Origin: Dactylellina haptotyla
Taxonomy: Eukaryota; Ascomycota; Orbiliomycetes; Orbiliales; Orbiliaceae
Assembly (NCBI GenBank): GCA_031310005.1
Contig: CM062379.1
Span: forward strand, 5,456,001-5,520,000
Direction of reading: 5' to 3'
Length of the DNA: 64,000 nucleotides
This document shows positions 12,013 through 22,150 of the stretch, piece by piece (position 1 is the stretch's first letter; each line of letters starts with the position of its first letter). The translations under genes and the position numbers were made by a program. The notes under the pieces were generated by a model. It ran no database searches and was not told the DNA's origin. It saw nothing but the letters and a program-made list of their open reading frames with translations.

Positions 12013-13539
12013 ATGCAACATGCTGGATTTCGACAGCTTACACGTCTACCAACACATGATCGATTCTTCATGAATTCAACGCCCGACTTGTCCATATCTT
12101 TACTCCCGACGGAGATAGTCTTGGAAATCTCGGAGTACCTGCCGATAGCGGACTTGTGCCGTCTCTCTTTGGTATCCAAGAATATAAATGGGAGGCTAGA
12201 CGGAGTTATCACTGAGAGAGCTCTTGCAACTCGGAAATATTACACCACACTCGAGGACGGCAAAGCCTTGGTTAGGTTCTCTCGGGACCCTCAAGGCTTA
12301 AACTTGCGTCTCAAAAAGCTGATAATTGATACTTTTACACCATACTGCAATATTGTCTTGTACGATGACGACCTTGCAGGTATCGGTCTCCAGGGCACGC
12401 TGAGTAGGGCCGCTGTCACTCGATTCTGCTACCATAAGATGAACGCCCATCGTCATTTTCCCAATCAGAGAGCAGATTTATTGGTAGAGGCACTCCGACA
12501 CCTGCCTAACATCGAGGTCATCGAGCTCTATTGGGCTGACGAGCCAGGAGTGGAAATGCCGCGTAAGGTTCTAGAATCTCATTTCGAATCGCTCGGGATC
12601 CCACCACACGCGTTCCCAGCCTTCTACGAGCTATACCAAAGGAAAGCAAAAGGAGTAAGGGATTACGGCGAGCCTAATAGAGTGTTCAAATATATTATGG
12701 ATGCGATAGTAGAGGTTCCGCTGCGGAAACTGAAGTCGTTGGAATTCGACTTCGGGGGTACCAGTGACCAGTACCGGATTATCGGGATGCAATGGTTCCA
12801 CGAGCGGCAGGAGAGGTTCCCAGAGTGTAAAGAAAGTCTAAAGAGTCTCCGGGAGTTCAGCGTGCGGCTGTTCGATTCTACGGGATTCACCAGAAACACA
12901 TATGACTCAGGCATGAAGGAGCAGATAGACCGGATCACAAGTGTCTCACGGTTTCTGAACGACGTGATACCGCAGATCGAGACTCTAGGGTTCTCGTGCC
13001 CTTCTCACCGGCCTGCTTTCCGGTGGGCTGTTGAGGCTGACTTTCATCGTTGGCCTGATGGGACGGAGAAACGGTATATGAAGTACCGGAGCTATTTCCC
13101 GGGTATCGTCCTTGAGGATCCTAAATTATACCTACCGAATCTCAGAAACTTGAGGCTTTGCAAGCAAGTATTCTTCAATGCGGAGCTTGTATCTTTTCTC
13201 CGTTCGCATCGAGCTACGCTGAGGCGTCTCACGCTTAAAGAATGCATTTTCCAAGAGGTGGCTCAGGAATGGTCGAAGGTGCTTAAGCTTTTGAGGCAAG
13301 ATTTGCATCTGGTCTCGTCCCAGTTGGATGCGGTGACAGCGAAGTATTCCGACAGTACTGAACTTGATAAGCTGAGGGCTCCATACTTTCGGGTTCACAG
13401 CACATCGCCGGTGGGTATGTATCGCTGCGAGCTTGCGACTCCATCTATATTTGAATGGGTCTATAGTGGGAGCATACTAGAAGTTGAAGATACTATCAAA
13501 TATGTCGAGACGCTGGAAGAAGTGGACTTTGCACGGTAA
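12013..13539 (+). CDS. F-box protein
   Basis: A single exon encodes 508 residues. An F-box lies at about residues 30-65 (LLPTEIVLEISEYLPIADLC, then RLSLVSKNING), the motif that docks on Skp1 so the protein can act as substrate receptor of an SCF ubiquitin ligase. The rest has no clear WD40 or canonical leucine-rich repeats, but Leu-spaced segments (for example LRNLRLCKQVFF and LRRLTLKECIF near residues 375-420) resemble the degenerate repeats of many fungal F-box proteins. A second ATG at residue 20 (12070), just before the F-box, is an equally possible start. Substrate and pathway cannot be inferred. It reads in the same direction as its neighbours on both sides. Confidence 0.85.
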   Translation: MQHAGFRQLTRLPTHDRFFMNSTPDLSISLLPTEIVLEISEYLPIADLCRLSLVSKNINGRLDGVITERALATRKYYTTLEDGKALVRFSRDPQGLNLRLKKLIIDTFTPYCNIVLYDDDLAGIGLQGTLSRAAVTRFCYHKMNAHRHFPNQRADLLVEALRHLPNIEVIELYWADEPGVEMPRKVLESHFESLGIPPHAFPAFYELYQRKAKGVRDYGEPNRVFKYIMDAIVEVPLRKLKSLEFDFGGTSDQYRIIGMQWFHERQERFPECKESLKSLREFSVRLFDSTGFTRNTYDSGMKEQIDRITSVSRFLNDVIPQIETLGFSCPSHRPAFRWAVEADFHRWPDGTEKRYMKYRSYFPGIVLEDPKLYLPNLRNLRLCKQVFFNAELVSFLRSHRATLRRLTLKECIFQEVAQEWSKVLKLLRQDLHLVSSQLDAVTAKYSDSTELDKLRAPYFRVHSTSPVGMYRCELATPSIFEWVYSGSILEVEDTIKYVETLEEVDFAR

Positions 13540-14256
13540 TATAATGATCTAAGTTGCAAGTCTGCGAGATATGTTTAATAAGTTGAGATAGCGTCGCGGT
13601 GAGCGCGAGGCGAATTGATGATTCGCTGAATCTCTAGTATTCCGTACTATAGTAGTGAATGGATTTACGTCAAGTACTTAAGTAAGGTTGATATAATAGG
13701 TAAGATTTATACGTACACAGACCTATAGAATATACCGGGGATTTTCGCCAAATACATTCACATTATAGTAGGATTTAATCATTAATACTCGGCAAATACT
13801 TATAATATAATAAGAATTCAAGGACATAACAATGCGCTCAACTTGGTGCTACCATCTGGTTACAATGTGTTGATGATGAAGTTATAAGGCATGATATTCG
13901 CACACTTGTGCACTCCTATTCACGATTTCAATAACAAGCATCAGAACTACAACTTGCAACTTCGAGCGGCTTAATTCATTAAGAGGGACACCGATTTCTC
14001 AAGGGGAACTCGCCAGCTATGCAAACCCGTCCTAAGAGTATAAAGCACGTGATCGCGAGTGGTGATTTCTCCGTCACGAAACTTTGCGCAATCCAACAGC
14101 CGTTGCCAAGCATCCACCAACCGCTTCAGCCTGCGCTAATTTCATTCCGGCCAATTGACCTCATCGGCCAGTTACCTCGTGCTTCAGACTTAGATATCTC
14201 AGTCTAAAAGCTTGATATACCAGCGGGAATTCTCAAATTTGACCGAAGCACCAACA
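13540..14256. other. Intergenic region upstream of ureidoglycolate lyase
   Basis: AT-rich 3' sequence of the F-box gene to about 13850, then the promoter of the ureidoglycolate lyase gene. A CACGTG palindrome lies at 14046-14051, about 210 bases before that start. The small open frame 14019-14207 has no recognisable product and is probably leader sequence. Confidence 0.5.
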
Positions 14257-15060
14257 ATGCCTTCCTACAAGTCCGCCCCAACAACTTCGATATCAATCCC
14301 GATATCGCCACTGACGCCAGCCGCCTTCGCACCCTTCGGCACCATTATTGAAAACCCAAAACATGCTCCCACAGGCGGCACCGTAAACCAAGGTACGGCC
14401 GCAAAGTATCCGGAGATCTCGCCATTTGTCTCCTACCCAGCACCATCGGGTAAACCCGGTGCAGGGCACATGAATCTATTCGTCTGCAACCCGCGGACGC
14501 TCACAGATAACGGCAGGACGTTCACCGTCCACATTCTCGAGCGGCATCCGTATACCACGCAGACGTTTATCCCAATCGGTCTGGATAAAAGTGATCCCGG
14601 GAGGAAGTATCTTGTGATCGTGGCTCCTACGCTCGATGTTGCTCATGGGGGTAGTAAAGCGAAATCGACGATGCGGCAACCACCGTATCCTGCGAAAGAA
14701 CGGACCCGAACGGGGATAAGAGGGACCCCACCATATCCTGTCCAAAGAGGTGCTGGTGCTAGCAGTGGTGATTTATCTGGTGGTTCATCTACAGATCTCT
14801 CTGGGACGGTGAACCAGAAGGGAAGAGGTCTACCAGATTTGAACAACATCCAGGCGTTCATATGCCGTGGTGACCAGGCTGTGACGTACGGCGTGGGAAC
14901 ATGGCATGCACCGATGGTCGTGCTTGGTGACGGCCCGATTGAGTTCGTGGTGGTCATGCATGAGAACGGGGTGCCTCTCGAAGACTGCGAGGAATGTGAG
15001 ATTGAAGGTGGCAGGGTTAAAGTTGTGGTAAACGACGGCCCCATTAAAGCGAAACTTTGA
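14257..15060 (+). CDS. DAL3: Ureidoglycolate lyase (allantoin catabolism)
   Basis: Catalyses (S)-ureidoglycolate to glyoxylate plus urea, the last step of allantoin breakdown for nitrogen supply. Single exon, 267 residues. The start is the first ATG of the frame, at 14257. Conserved family blocks are visible: PLTPAAFAPFGTII (18-31), the core ERHPYTTQTFIPIG (95-108), KYLVIVAPTL (117-126) and the late YGVGTWHAPM (211-220), followed by FVVVMHENG. Bacterial AllA is about 160-170 residues. The excess here is mostly an insertion at about 128-191, rich in Gly, Ser, Pro and Lys, between the central strand and the conserved QAFI block. Nitrogen regulation (GATA factors) would be expected from the pathway, but no clear site cluster was identified. 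The symbol follows the yeast gene. Confidence 0.9.
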   Translation: MPSYKSAPTTSISIPISPLTPAAFAPFGTIIENPKHAPTGGTVNQGTAAKYPEISPFVSYPAPSGKPGAGHMNLFVCNPRTLTDNGRTFTVHILERHPYTTQTFIPIGLDKSDPGRKYLVIVAPTLDVAHGGSKAKSTMRQPPYPAKERTRTGIRGTPPYPVQRGAGASSGDLSGGSSTDLSGTVNQKGRGLPDLNNIQAFICRGDQAVTYGVGTWHAPMVVLGDGPIEFVVVMHENGVPLEDCEECEIEGGRVKVVVNDGPIKAKL

Positions 15061-15301
15061 AGCACCCTCTTGAGATTGTGAGATGCGCCAAAAGTCTTTC
15101 TCATCTGTTTTTTATGCTAAATTTGGTAGCCCGAGCGTTTTTATGAATTTGATGTTTTTGTTGATAGCGTTATGTACAGTAGTGGGATGCAGATTGGGTC
15201 CGTCAAATCCCAGAATATGATTTATATTTTATATCATACAAACTTCCCATAATCATATCTTAATAAACAGAGATCTTCCCAGTATGTAGTCAAACGGACG
15301 T

Positions 15302-15904
15302 TCAATAAACATCCTCAGGACTAACCAGAAATTCCTCCCCATTCTCCCTTATACTCTCCCTCTTGGGATCCCTCTTCAGCGGTTTCCTCATATCTACACC
15401 CAACAGTTAGAACATCAATCATCCATCATTCAGAGAAATAAAAGTAAAGTACCCACCATAAGCATCCTCCGCCTCGGCACCCCCACCGGCACTGTAATAC
15501 CCTACAACCCGGCGATAAACGCTATACCCCATTTTCTTGTACATATTTACCGCCAGCTCGTTACTAACCCTGACGAACAAATCGACAAAATACCCATCAT
15601 ATACCTCCTCACTGACCCGCTCCAGCTCCTCCATGAGCACTTTAGCCAGTCCGAGCCGTCGATACGCCGGCGCAACCGTCAGAGCGGTCACGTGGCCGTG
15701 CCATTCCTTCCCTTCGCCTTCCGCCTTGCCCATTATGTAGGCCATTATCGTGCCCGTGGGCGAGACGACAGCCAGGAAGAGCTTGGGCCATTTGGACAGG
15801 TATTGTAGGTAGAAACTTATATCGTAGTTTTCGGTGAGCACGTCGAGATTGGTGGGGTTGAAGGAGAAGAGATCGACGGCTGTGAAGGGGCGGATGGACG
15901 CCAT
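15302..15904 (-). CDS. NAA20: NatB catalytic subunit, N-terminal acetyltransferase Naa20
   Basis: Transfers acetyl from acetyl-CoA to nascent proteins starting Met-Asp, Met-Glu, Met-Asn or Met-Gln, as catalytic partner of Naa25 on ribosomes. Two exons on the minus strand: 15904-15457, then 15393-15302 after an intron with GTGGGT donor and TAG acceptor. They give 179 residues, close to the usual family length. Residues 1-45 are the characteristic Naa20 start (MASIRPFTAVDLFSFNPTNL). The acetyl-CoA loop is RRLGLA at 82-87, preceded by HVTALTVAP. The second exon supplies the conserved tail KPLKRDPKRES and SPEDVY; without splicing the frame ends early. A perfect inverted repeat overlaps the start codon. 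It faces the ureidoglycolate lyase gene tail to tail. Confidence 0.95.
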
Positions 15905-15929
15905 TGCTAGCTTGGTAGCTAGCTAGCAA
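15904..15929 (-). promoter_or_regulatory. Perfect 9-bp hairpin ending in the NAA20 start codon
   Basis: On the plus strand TTGCTAGCT (15904-15912) and AGCTAGCAA (15921-15929) are exact reverse complements around an 8-base spacer. In NAA20 mRNA this stem would lie directly before the start, with its last base being the A of the ATG. Whether it matters for translation is unknown. Confidence 0.6.
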
Positions 15930-17791
15930 ATTTGTCTGGCGAGGGAGGGGCGGTAGGGTGAAACCCGGCCGATTGATGGTAGGGAGTTGGAAGGGGGAGA
16001 AGTTTGAGCGACCAGGAGGTGGATGTTAGGGTGGTCGGCGCCGCATTGGATGTGTCGTTTCGTTTTGGGCGGCGGTTGGTCCTACTTTTGGCGACAGCTA
16101 TTTAATTTGTCGGCAACCGACGTCGAGGGAAGGTTCCAAATTGTAACCAAATCGGTCGGTGAGGACAACGCAAAAAATCACACGGGCCTGGAGACTGGCA
16201 TGGGTGTATAGCTATTCTTGGGAGAGCAACAGGAGTCATTGTAACCCAGGATCTCAGCATTGACATACGAATTAAAATTTCGAAGCGGGTTTTTGAAATT
16301 GCAGTATACCCTCTAATAAAATGTCTTTTGGAGTTTCCATCGACTACGCTGTACAAAGAAATGCGATGTTAATCTTATACTACTTTATTTAAAACAGTAA
16401 ACCTGCCATTGGCAATTGATAAGATAGGTAGATGGTTAGCATCGGTACACTGATGCGCACGTGAAGATGATGTCCTGTTTCTCAAACGGCGTAGAGTAAT
16501 TGTTGCTCCAGGAGGCTTTTTGTTTCTAAAATGATTAATCAACGAGTTTCAGATATTCCCCCAGGCCAGGCCAGACCTTTACCACCAACACATATGCACA
16601 TGATATCGATACAGATGTCAGGCTAAGTCTCTTAAGTGATAGAAGAGAGACTAAGAACGGCGGTTAGCATTAGTAACTCTTACACGTGAGCCATGTGACT
16701 TCCACTGGAAGTGACTATGTAGTTAGGACACTAGATGTCTTTTTACGCTTAGTGACACCAATAGCTTATTCTCTAGAAACCTTATATTCCAAACAGAGAA
16801 ATATGCCAGCTGTCAAAATATTCGGAAATTAAATCCAGAAGATAACAAGAGCATGCACCGACATGCGTCCAAGCAGAGGTTACTAGTCCATGTGCGTCCG
16901 TAAATCAACCGAATCACGCACGTCGGATATCCGCGCCAAGATGTGACATCGTTTAGAGCCCGCTAACAAGTAAACAACTTTAAAAACGCTATTCGAAACC
17001 ATTCAATTCATGCACGCTATCAATGTCTTCATTAAATATCGGCAAGACATCCGGTTTCCAGAAACACTATCGCTAAGATAGGTATCTTTAATCCAACAAT
17101 TTCCCCGTCCCGCCATTTCGTGTTGTGAGCGAGTTCCGCATGAATGATAGTTCGACCGCCACCATAACTTTGTCTAGGTACCAGACCGAATGACAGCTAC
17201 AAAAACAAAAAGGATATTTATAACACGCACAATATATTACATATGTGCACATACTGACGTATCAAACCGGTTGCATTGAGACATGCTCCTTGGTATAAAC
17301 ATACTCCCGTGCGAAATATCTCATTTACGCTGGTGGGGCATAGGTAGTCGATCGACCAAAGGGTTATGTTATCTCTATTTTGACAAGAAGGGACGGAATC
17401 GGGGTGGATTTGCCAGAGAGAATACGCGTTATCGCAATGAGATCATATGATAGGTATAGATAGAAATGTAATTAAAATCCATAGGTTATTTCCCTTGCCG
17501 CAAATAAATTAATGAACTTTTGAATTTGAGGGATCATTTAATGTTGGATGGCGAGGGTTAAGAAGCCAAGCAGAATGAAGAAATTGTTGCAGGTAAGTTG
17601 GTATGCGTGAGTTGGATGGTTGTTTGGTGAATATATATCGGGTCATGCTTTTCAAGTTTGATGAACGAATCAATTCGAAAGTATCGTTACCATTTAGACC
17701 GTCGGCATTGCTATTACCTCCTTACCGTATTTTGTCTTGTATTCTTTGGTTTTAAAAAATTTACAGGATCGAGTTTGAAGTCAAGCGGACG
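15930..17791. other. Divergent intergenic region, NAA20 to RTA1-like gene
   Basis: No supported gene in about 1.9 kb. It holds the promoters of the leftward NAA20 and the rightward RTA1-like gene. Two CACGTG palindromes occur, at 16458-16463 and 16683-16688. The sequence is AT-rich from about 16500 onward. The open frame at 16023-16211 has no family resemblance. Confidence 0.5.
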
Positions 17792-18972
17792 ATGATATAC
17801 GGTTTTTACGAATACGAGGCGTCAGCGCCCGCGGCGGTTATCGCTGCGATTTTCTTCTGTATATTCTTGGCGTTTTCGGGGTTTCATATATGCTTGTCGA
17901 GGTCGTGGTTTATGTGTACGAATATTATTGCGATAATAAGTAAGTCTTACACCTCACGTATAAAGGATTCGCCAATGCTGACCAGAATTTAGTGGAAATC
18001 ATCGGACTCGCGACGAGAGTACTGTCCATCACTCGACCGCAAGATCTCGGAGCTTATATCGTTAGCGTCATATTCCTAACGTGAGTGCTGCTGGAGCACT
18101 GTTGTGTAGTATGTCAAATGTTAATACACTCTATATACTTTAGGCTCGCTCCTTCTGTTCAAGCAGCAAATCTGTACATGCTCGCGGGGCGCGTGATCAG
18201 GAAGTCAACTCCAGCCGGCAAGCAGAACTTTAAAACTCTATGGTTCAATCCGAATCATGTTACATTGGTGTTTGTCGGCCAAGATGTGGTGGCCTTTGCT
18301 GTGCAACTGTTTGGGGTAGGGTTTCTCATAAAAGCGGTGGTCGACGCAAGATATTTCGGTGAGGATCCAACCTGGGAGCTACAAAAGGCAATGAAGATAT
18401 TGGTTTTCGGATTCTCGATACAGATTGCATCCCTTTGCGTGTTTATGGTGCTTCTTGCGAGGTTTTATTTCATGTCGAAGGAGTGGTTTCCGTGCTTGAG
18501 GGATAGAGGGTGTTCGAACGGGCTGGTCCGGATCATATTTTACGTGCTGTGGAGTTCGACAGTTCTTCTCATGGTACGTCTATACGTTGAACAGGGTATA
18601 TTGGACTGATACTGATTTGATGTCTCAAATAAGATCCGGACTGTGTATCGACTGAGCGAGTTTGTGGCGGAAACGGGCAGCACGAAGAGCGTCATTGTGT
18701 CTCAGGAGTGGCCGTTCTGGGTATTTGAGATAGCAGTCGTATTCCGTAAGTCTTCTTTAGCATTATCCGCATGAAAGTGTTTCGAATGTTATTAACATCA
18801 GAATTTACGGTTAGTAATGTTTATCACGTATTTGGTACCTCAGTATCCTGGATGGTGGTTTGCAAGAGGAGGCGCCCTTGAGTTAGGATTCGACGAAGAG
18901 GCAAAGCGGTACGAAAAGCCAGACCCAAGGGCGCTTGGAAGAGCCCTCGACAAGTTTGAGGCGATGGTTTGA
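17792..18972 (+). CDS. RTA1-like multi-pass membrane protein (lipid-translocating exporter family)
   Basis: RTA1/Rsb1 family proteins are fungal seven-helix membrane proteins linked to sphingoid long-chain base export and resistance to membrane-active compounds. Five exons: 17792-17939, 17993-18080, 18144-18573, 18634-18745 and 18815-18972, giving 311 residues. The start MIYGFYEYEAS leads into a first helix, as usual for the family. The conserved fourth-helix block appears as VTLVFVGQDVVAFAVQ, followed by RTVYRLSEF, then VSQEWPFWVFEIAVVF and the closing PQYPGWWF. The last acceptor (18814) was preferred over the CAG at about 18791 because only it keeps the frame of the final helix. The exact substrate is unknown. 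Confidence 0.88.
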
Positions 18973-20230
18973 AGTTATAACTGCAATGCAGCTTGAGGGC
19001 ATGCGTGACTTTGGATGCTAAGCTTCCTTGGGGATTTTTAATTGTGTACAAATTTGTTTTTGACATGTGAAACTGTATAATAGCGACTCCTATAAGGAGA
19101 CAATCTATAATCATCTAATTGTATAATTATAATAGCGGATTGATATGCACGACCAGCACCACTTTCCATAATCTGTCGCCAACCAGGAGCTGTAGCATTG
19201 CAATCAAAGGCTGCATTTGGGCGTCGCCTGGGACATGAACGGATGCTCGACAATGTGGAACCGTGGACATGTGTGCAGGCTACCCGCGGGATCCCTGCAC
19301 ATGCAGCGGGCCTCAGTCAAGTTGGCCCAGGCCGGCTGGAGAAATGCAGCATTTGCATGCTCGAGGTTGAGTCCGGTTCCCAGCGCAAGGTTTCCATGCA
19401 GCCGCCAACCCGTTGCGCCGCGATCTTCCCATCCCGTCTGGCATTCCGCACAGGGTCTGTCGCATGTATTGATTGCATGACGTCGAAGGGTCTTGCCTGG
19501 CGGAGAATGGCGAGGGAGAGTGGTTGCGGAGCGGCGTTGTGAGTGTCTTGGGTTTTGTTGTTGTCCGACGCCGGTCAGCGCCAATCAGCGTCGATGCAAC
19601 AACTTCGAAAACCTTCAAACGGCACCCGGCCGCCGTTTCAGTTTGACGACCTCGCAATCTCACCTCTCCTCCTCCTCCTCCTTTCACTTCTCCTCCTCTT
19701 TCCACTTCAATCCCTTTCCGTCTGCTGAGTCCTCCGCTTCTCGCTCGCTCGCTCGGATAATAAGCACAGCGGCAACGGACAGGGGCGACATTTAACGGCT
19801 AACTGGGAAAGCGGCGTTCGCTCGTTCGTCCCTCCCAAATTCGACGCTCTTCCCTTGCTCGACCTACCCCGAACAAACAAAACCTGCCGCTCGAGCTCGC
19901 GAGCTAAAGCGGAGTATATACTACGAACAAAGCGAACGAACCACCGAACGAACAAAAGAACCTATCACCGTCATATTTCCACGACATTCTCTCGGCCTCG
20001 AATCGGCGACATCACCCACTCCTGCAAGCTGCCTCGTTTCCGGCACTTCCCCATTCTCCTAATTTCGCGCACAAAGCCGCTGTTTTAAAACCACAATTCG
20101 CGCCCCGGATCGCTCCCTCACACCGGATCGCTCCCTCACACCGGATCGCTCCCTCACACCGGCTCCACCTTCTTTCCTCTCTCCGTCTTTCTCTCTCTCA
20201 CAAAATCAATCCACCAACCTCCTTCTCAAC
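18973..20230. other. Intergenic region with the promoter/leader of the 20231 gene
   Basis: The first part is the 3' sequence of the RTA1-like gene. From about 19200 the composition turns GC- and CT-rich, ending in a long pyrimidine-rich leader with an 18-bp tandem repeat at 20105-20158. Several open frames on both strands (19198-19795) overlap one another and look compositional, not coding. Confidence 0.5.
20105..20158. repeat. Three perfect 18-bp tandem copies
   Basis: The unit CCGGATCGCTCCCTCACA is repeated three times without change, followed by the first bases of a fourth copy. It lies 73 bases before the start of the next gene, probably in its leader. Perfect identity suggests recent slippage or selection. 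Confidence 0.9.
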
Positions 20231-21517
20231 ATGGCAGACTACTACGATGAACAGGATCCCTACGGCTACGACGATGACGGCGGGCCCTCCTCGCCAATGA
20301 TGGCGCCGAACGCTGCCTCCAACGGTCTTGGCTCGCTTGCAGACGAATTAGCTGGTGCCTGGTCGGACGAAGAGGGTGATGACGAGGACGGCGATGTCCC
20401 TCGATCCCCTACTACTCCCAGGTCACCCACCCACCGCAGACATGCCTCCATATCCTCTGTCGGATCGGCCGGCAGCCAACGAAGGCGCTTCGCCAGGCTA
20501 TCCAACGAAACAGCGAGCAGCATCGCCAGCAATGGTACCTCTGCGACCTCTGCCACAACTGCCAGCAAGCCCGTGATCAGACACCATAGACGGATGTCTA
20601 GCTCGGCAACAGTAGACATCAACGGCTGCGGAGACGATATCTCGCCTTCACTGGAAGACAAGATCGGACAGGTCGAATCGGAGGCCCTGAGGGGCCTTTC
20701 TATGGTTAAATCATGGTCGAGGAGGCAGAGGGCCGGCCTATCAAAGCGTCGGCCTGGAATCAACGGTATTATCGAGACTGAAGAGGTTGAAGAAGAAGAG
20801 GATCCCATCTGCAGGTTGCTGGAAGGCTTGTCGAATCTGGGCAGCCAGGGTAGTATTGAAACTGGCGCTCAACGGTATGCAACCTCCTATCAAATTCACG
20901 ACCTTTTCTTTTTGTTAGAAAATCGCACAGCTAACTTTAATTGCTATCTCAGCTTAATCACCGCCCACATCTCACTCTCGACACATGTCCAAAATCAATC
21001 CCGTGCTCTCCGCGATCTTTCACTCCAGCTGAATGCCCCAGGTACAACTATAACCACCGCTACCCCGCGCCTGAATACACAACCCGTAACCATATCCTCC
21101 AAAGGTGCTACGGCCTCGTCAGAAAATGAAGACGACGAGGAAGACGACACAACCCCGCTGTTCACAAGTTTGATGTCTACGGTCCCCACACCCACAATCC
21201 AACCCCTCCGCGATCTCCAGAGCCTTCACTCTCTGACCCTCCAACTGATCAACCACTTCGCCGGTCTCTCGGACGCCATACACATGTTCAAGCAGCAATC
21301 CAATGCTGCTAGTAGAAAACTCCGAGGTGCCAAGGATGCCGTAAGAGAATGGAAAGCAGAAGTGGAGACCGTCGAGCAGGCACGGAAATGGATCGACGAT
21401 GGTGACTGGGACAGACGCCTCGGACGGCGGGAGGCTGCAGGTGTGTGCAGAGAAGTCCTTGGTGGGTTCGAGGATGTGATTAGGGGTATGGAGAGGAGGA
21501 TCGAAGGACTCTGTTAG
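20231..21517 (+). CDS. Conserved-looking fungal protein, acidic/Ser-rich N-terminus and helical C-terminus
   Basis: Not recognised. Proposed exons 20231-20874 and 20953-21517 give 402 residues. The intron 20875-20952 has a GTATGC donor, GCTAAC branch site and CAG acceptor. It is 78 nt without a stop in frame, so unspliced mRNA would read through to 428 residues. The N-terminus is acidic and Tyr/Asp-rich (MADYYDEQDPYGYDDDGG). Residues about 50-140 are Ser/Pro/Thr-rich with SPTTPRSPT repeats, likely phosphorylated. The C-terminal half is predicted helical, with a Leu-rich segment around LQSLHSLTLQLINHFAGL and a closing WKAEVETVEQARKWIDDGDW block that looks like a conserved family core. A cytoskeletal or septation role is possible but unsupported. 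Confidence 0.8.
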   Translation: MADYYDEQDPYGYDDDGGPSSPMMAPNAASNGLGSLADELAGAWSDEEGDDEDGDVPRSPTTPRSPTHRRHASISSVGSAGSQRRRFARLSNETASSIASNGTSATSATTASKPVIRHHRRMSSSATVDINGCGDDISPSLEDKIGQVESEALRGLSMVKSWSRRQRAGLSKRRPGINGIIETEEVEEEEDPICRLLEGLSNLGSQGSIETGAQRYATSYQIHDLFFLLENRTANFNCYLSLITAHISLSTHVQNQSRALRDLSLQLNAPGTTITTATPRLNTQPVTISSKGATASSENEDDEEDDTTPLFTSLMSTVPTPTIQPLRDLQSLHSLTLQLINHFAGLSDAIHMFKQQSNAASRKLRGAKDAVREWKAEVETVEQARKWIDDGDWDRRLGRREAAGVCREVLGGFEDVIRGMERRIEGLC

Positions 21518-22150
21518 GCACAGAGTCCAACATTTGAGGGGTGACGTTTGTGATTTTTGAAACGGAAATCAAGGTGTTAAACACGGAGCGTGGATGAATT
21601 TTAGGATGAGGAAGATACCCTCTGCTCTTTTTTAGTTTTTATTTTCATGTATTTTCATATCCCTTTGGCCCCCAGTTTTGGTTCTATATAGTACTTGTTT
21701 CCCAAGGAGAATACAAGTACGACCTATCTCCGCCTCCTTTTTTTTCTATTCTCTTCTTTTATTTTTAGACAAGTTTTCTCTTTGATGTATAGAGAAATAT
21801 CTCCCCCCTTTTTTGATATTATAACATAGTGGCGTTTCGGGCTTCTGTTGCTACTAGACGCTCTATAACCTTTTTTTTCTGTATTGTTGATGATTATACT
21901 CTTCTGTAACTAAGGCTAACCTGGTATGGGGAAGCCTAGAGAAACGTATGTAATGATGGGAAGTTTTTATCGGGATGCAGGGGAATTGCTGATTTCCGGC
22001 CGGTGCTATATATATAGGGTATTAGGACGGCTTTTTAGTCTTCTTGGTTGCTTTTTAGACTGTTCTAATATACTATACTGCTTTTGTATATATATAGACA
22101 AATAAAAAAAAGGATCGATGTTTAACATTTTTAATTTTCAGATAGTTTGT
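21518..22150. other. Tail-to-tail intergenic region
   Basis: 3' ends of the 20231 gene (rightward) and the WD40 gene (leftward). T-rich, with TATATA stretches around 22005-22015 and 22087-22097. No gene seen. Confidence 0.6.
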
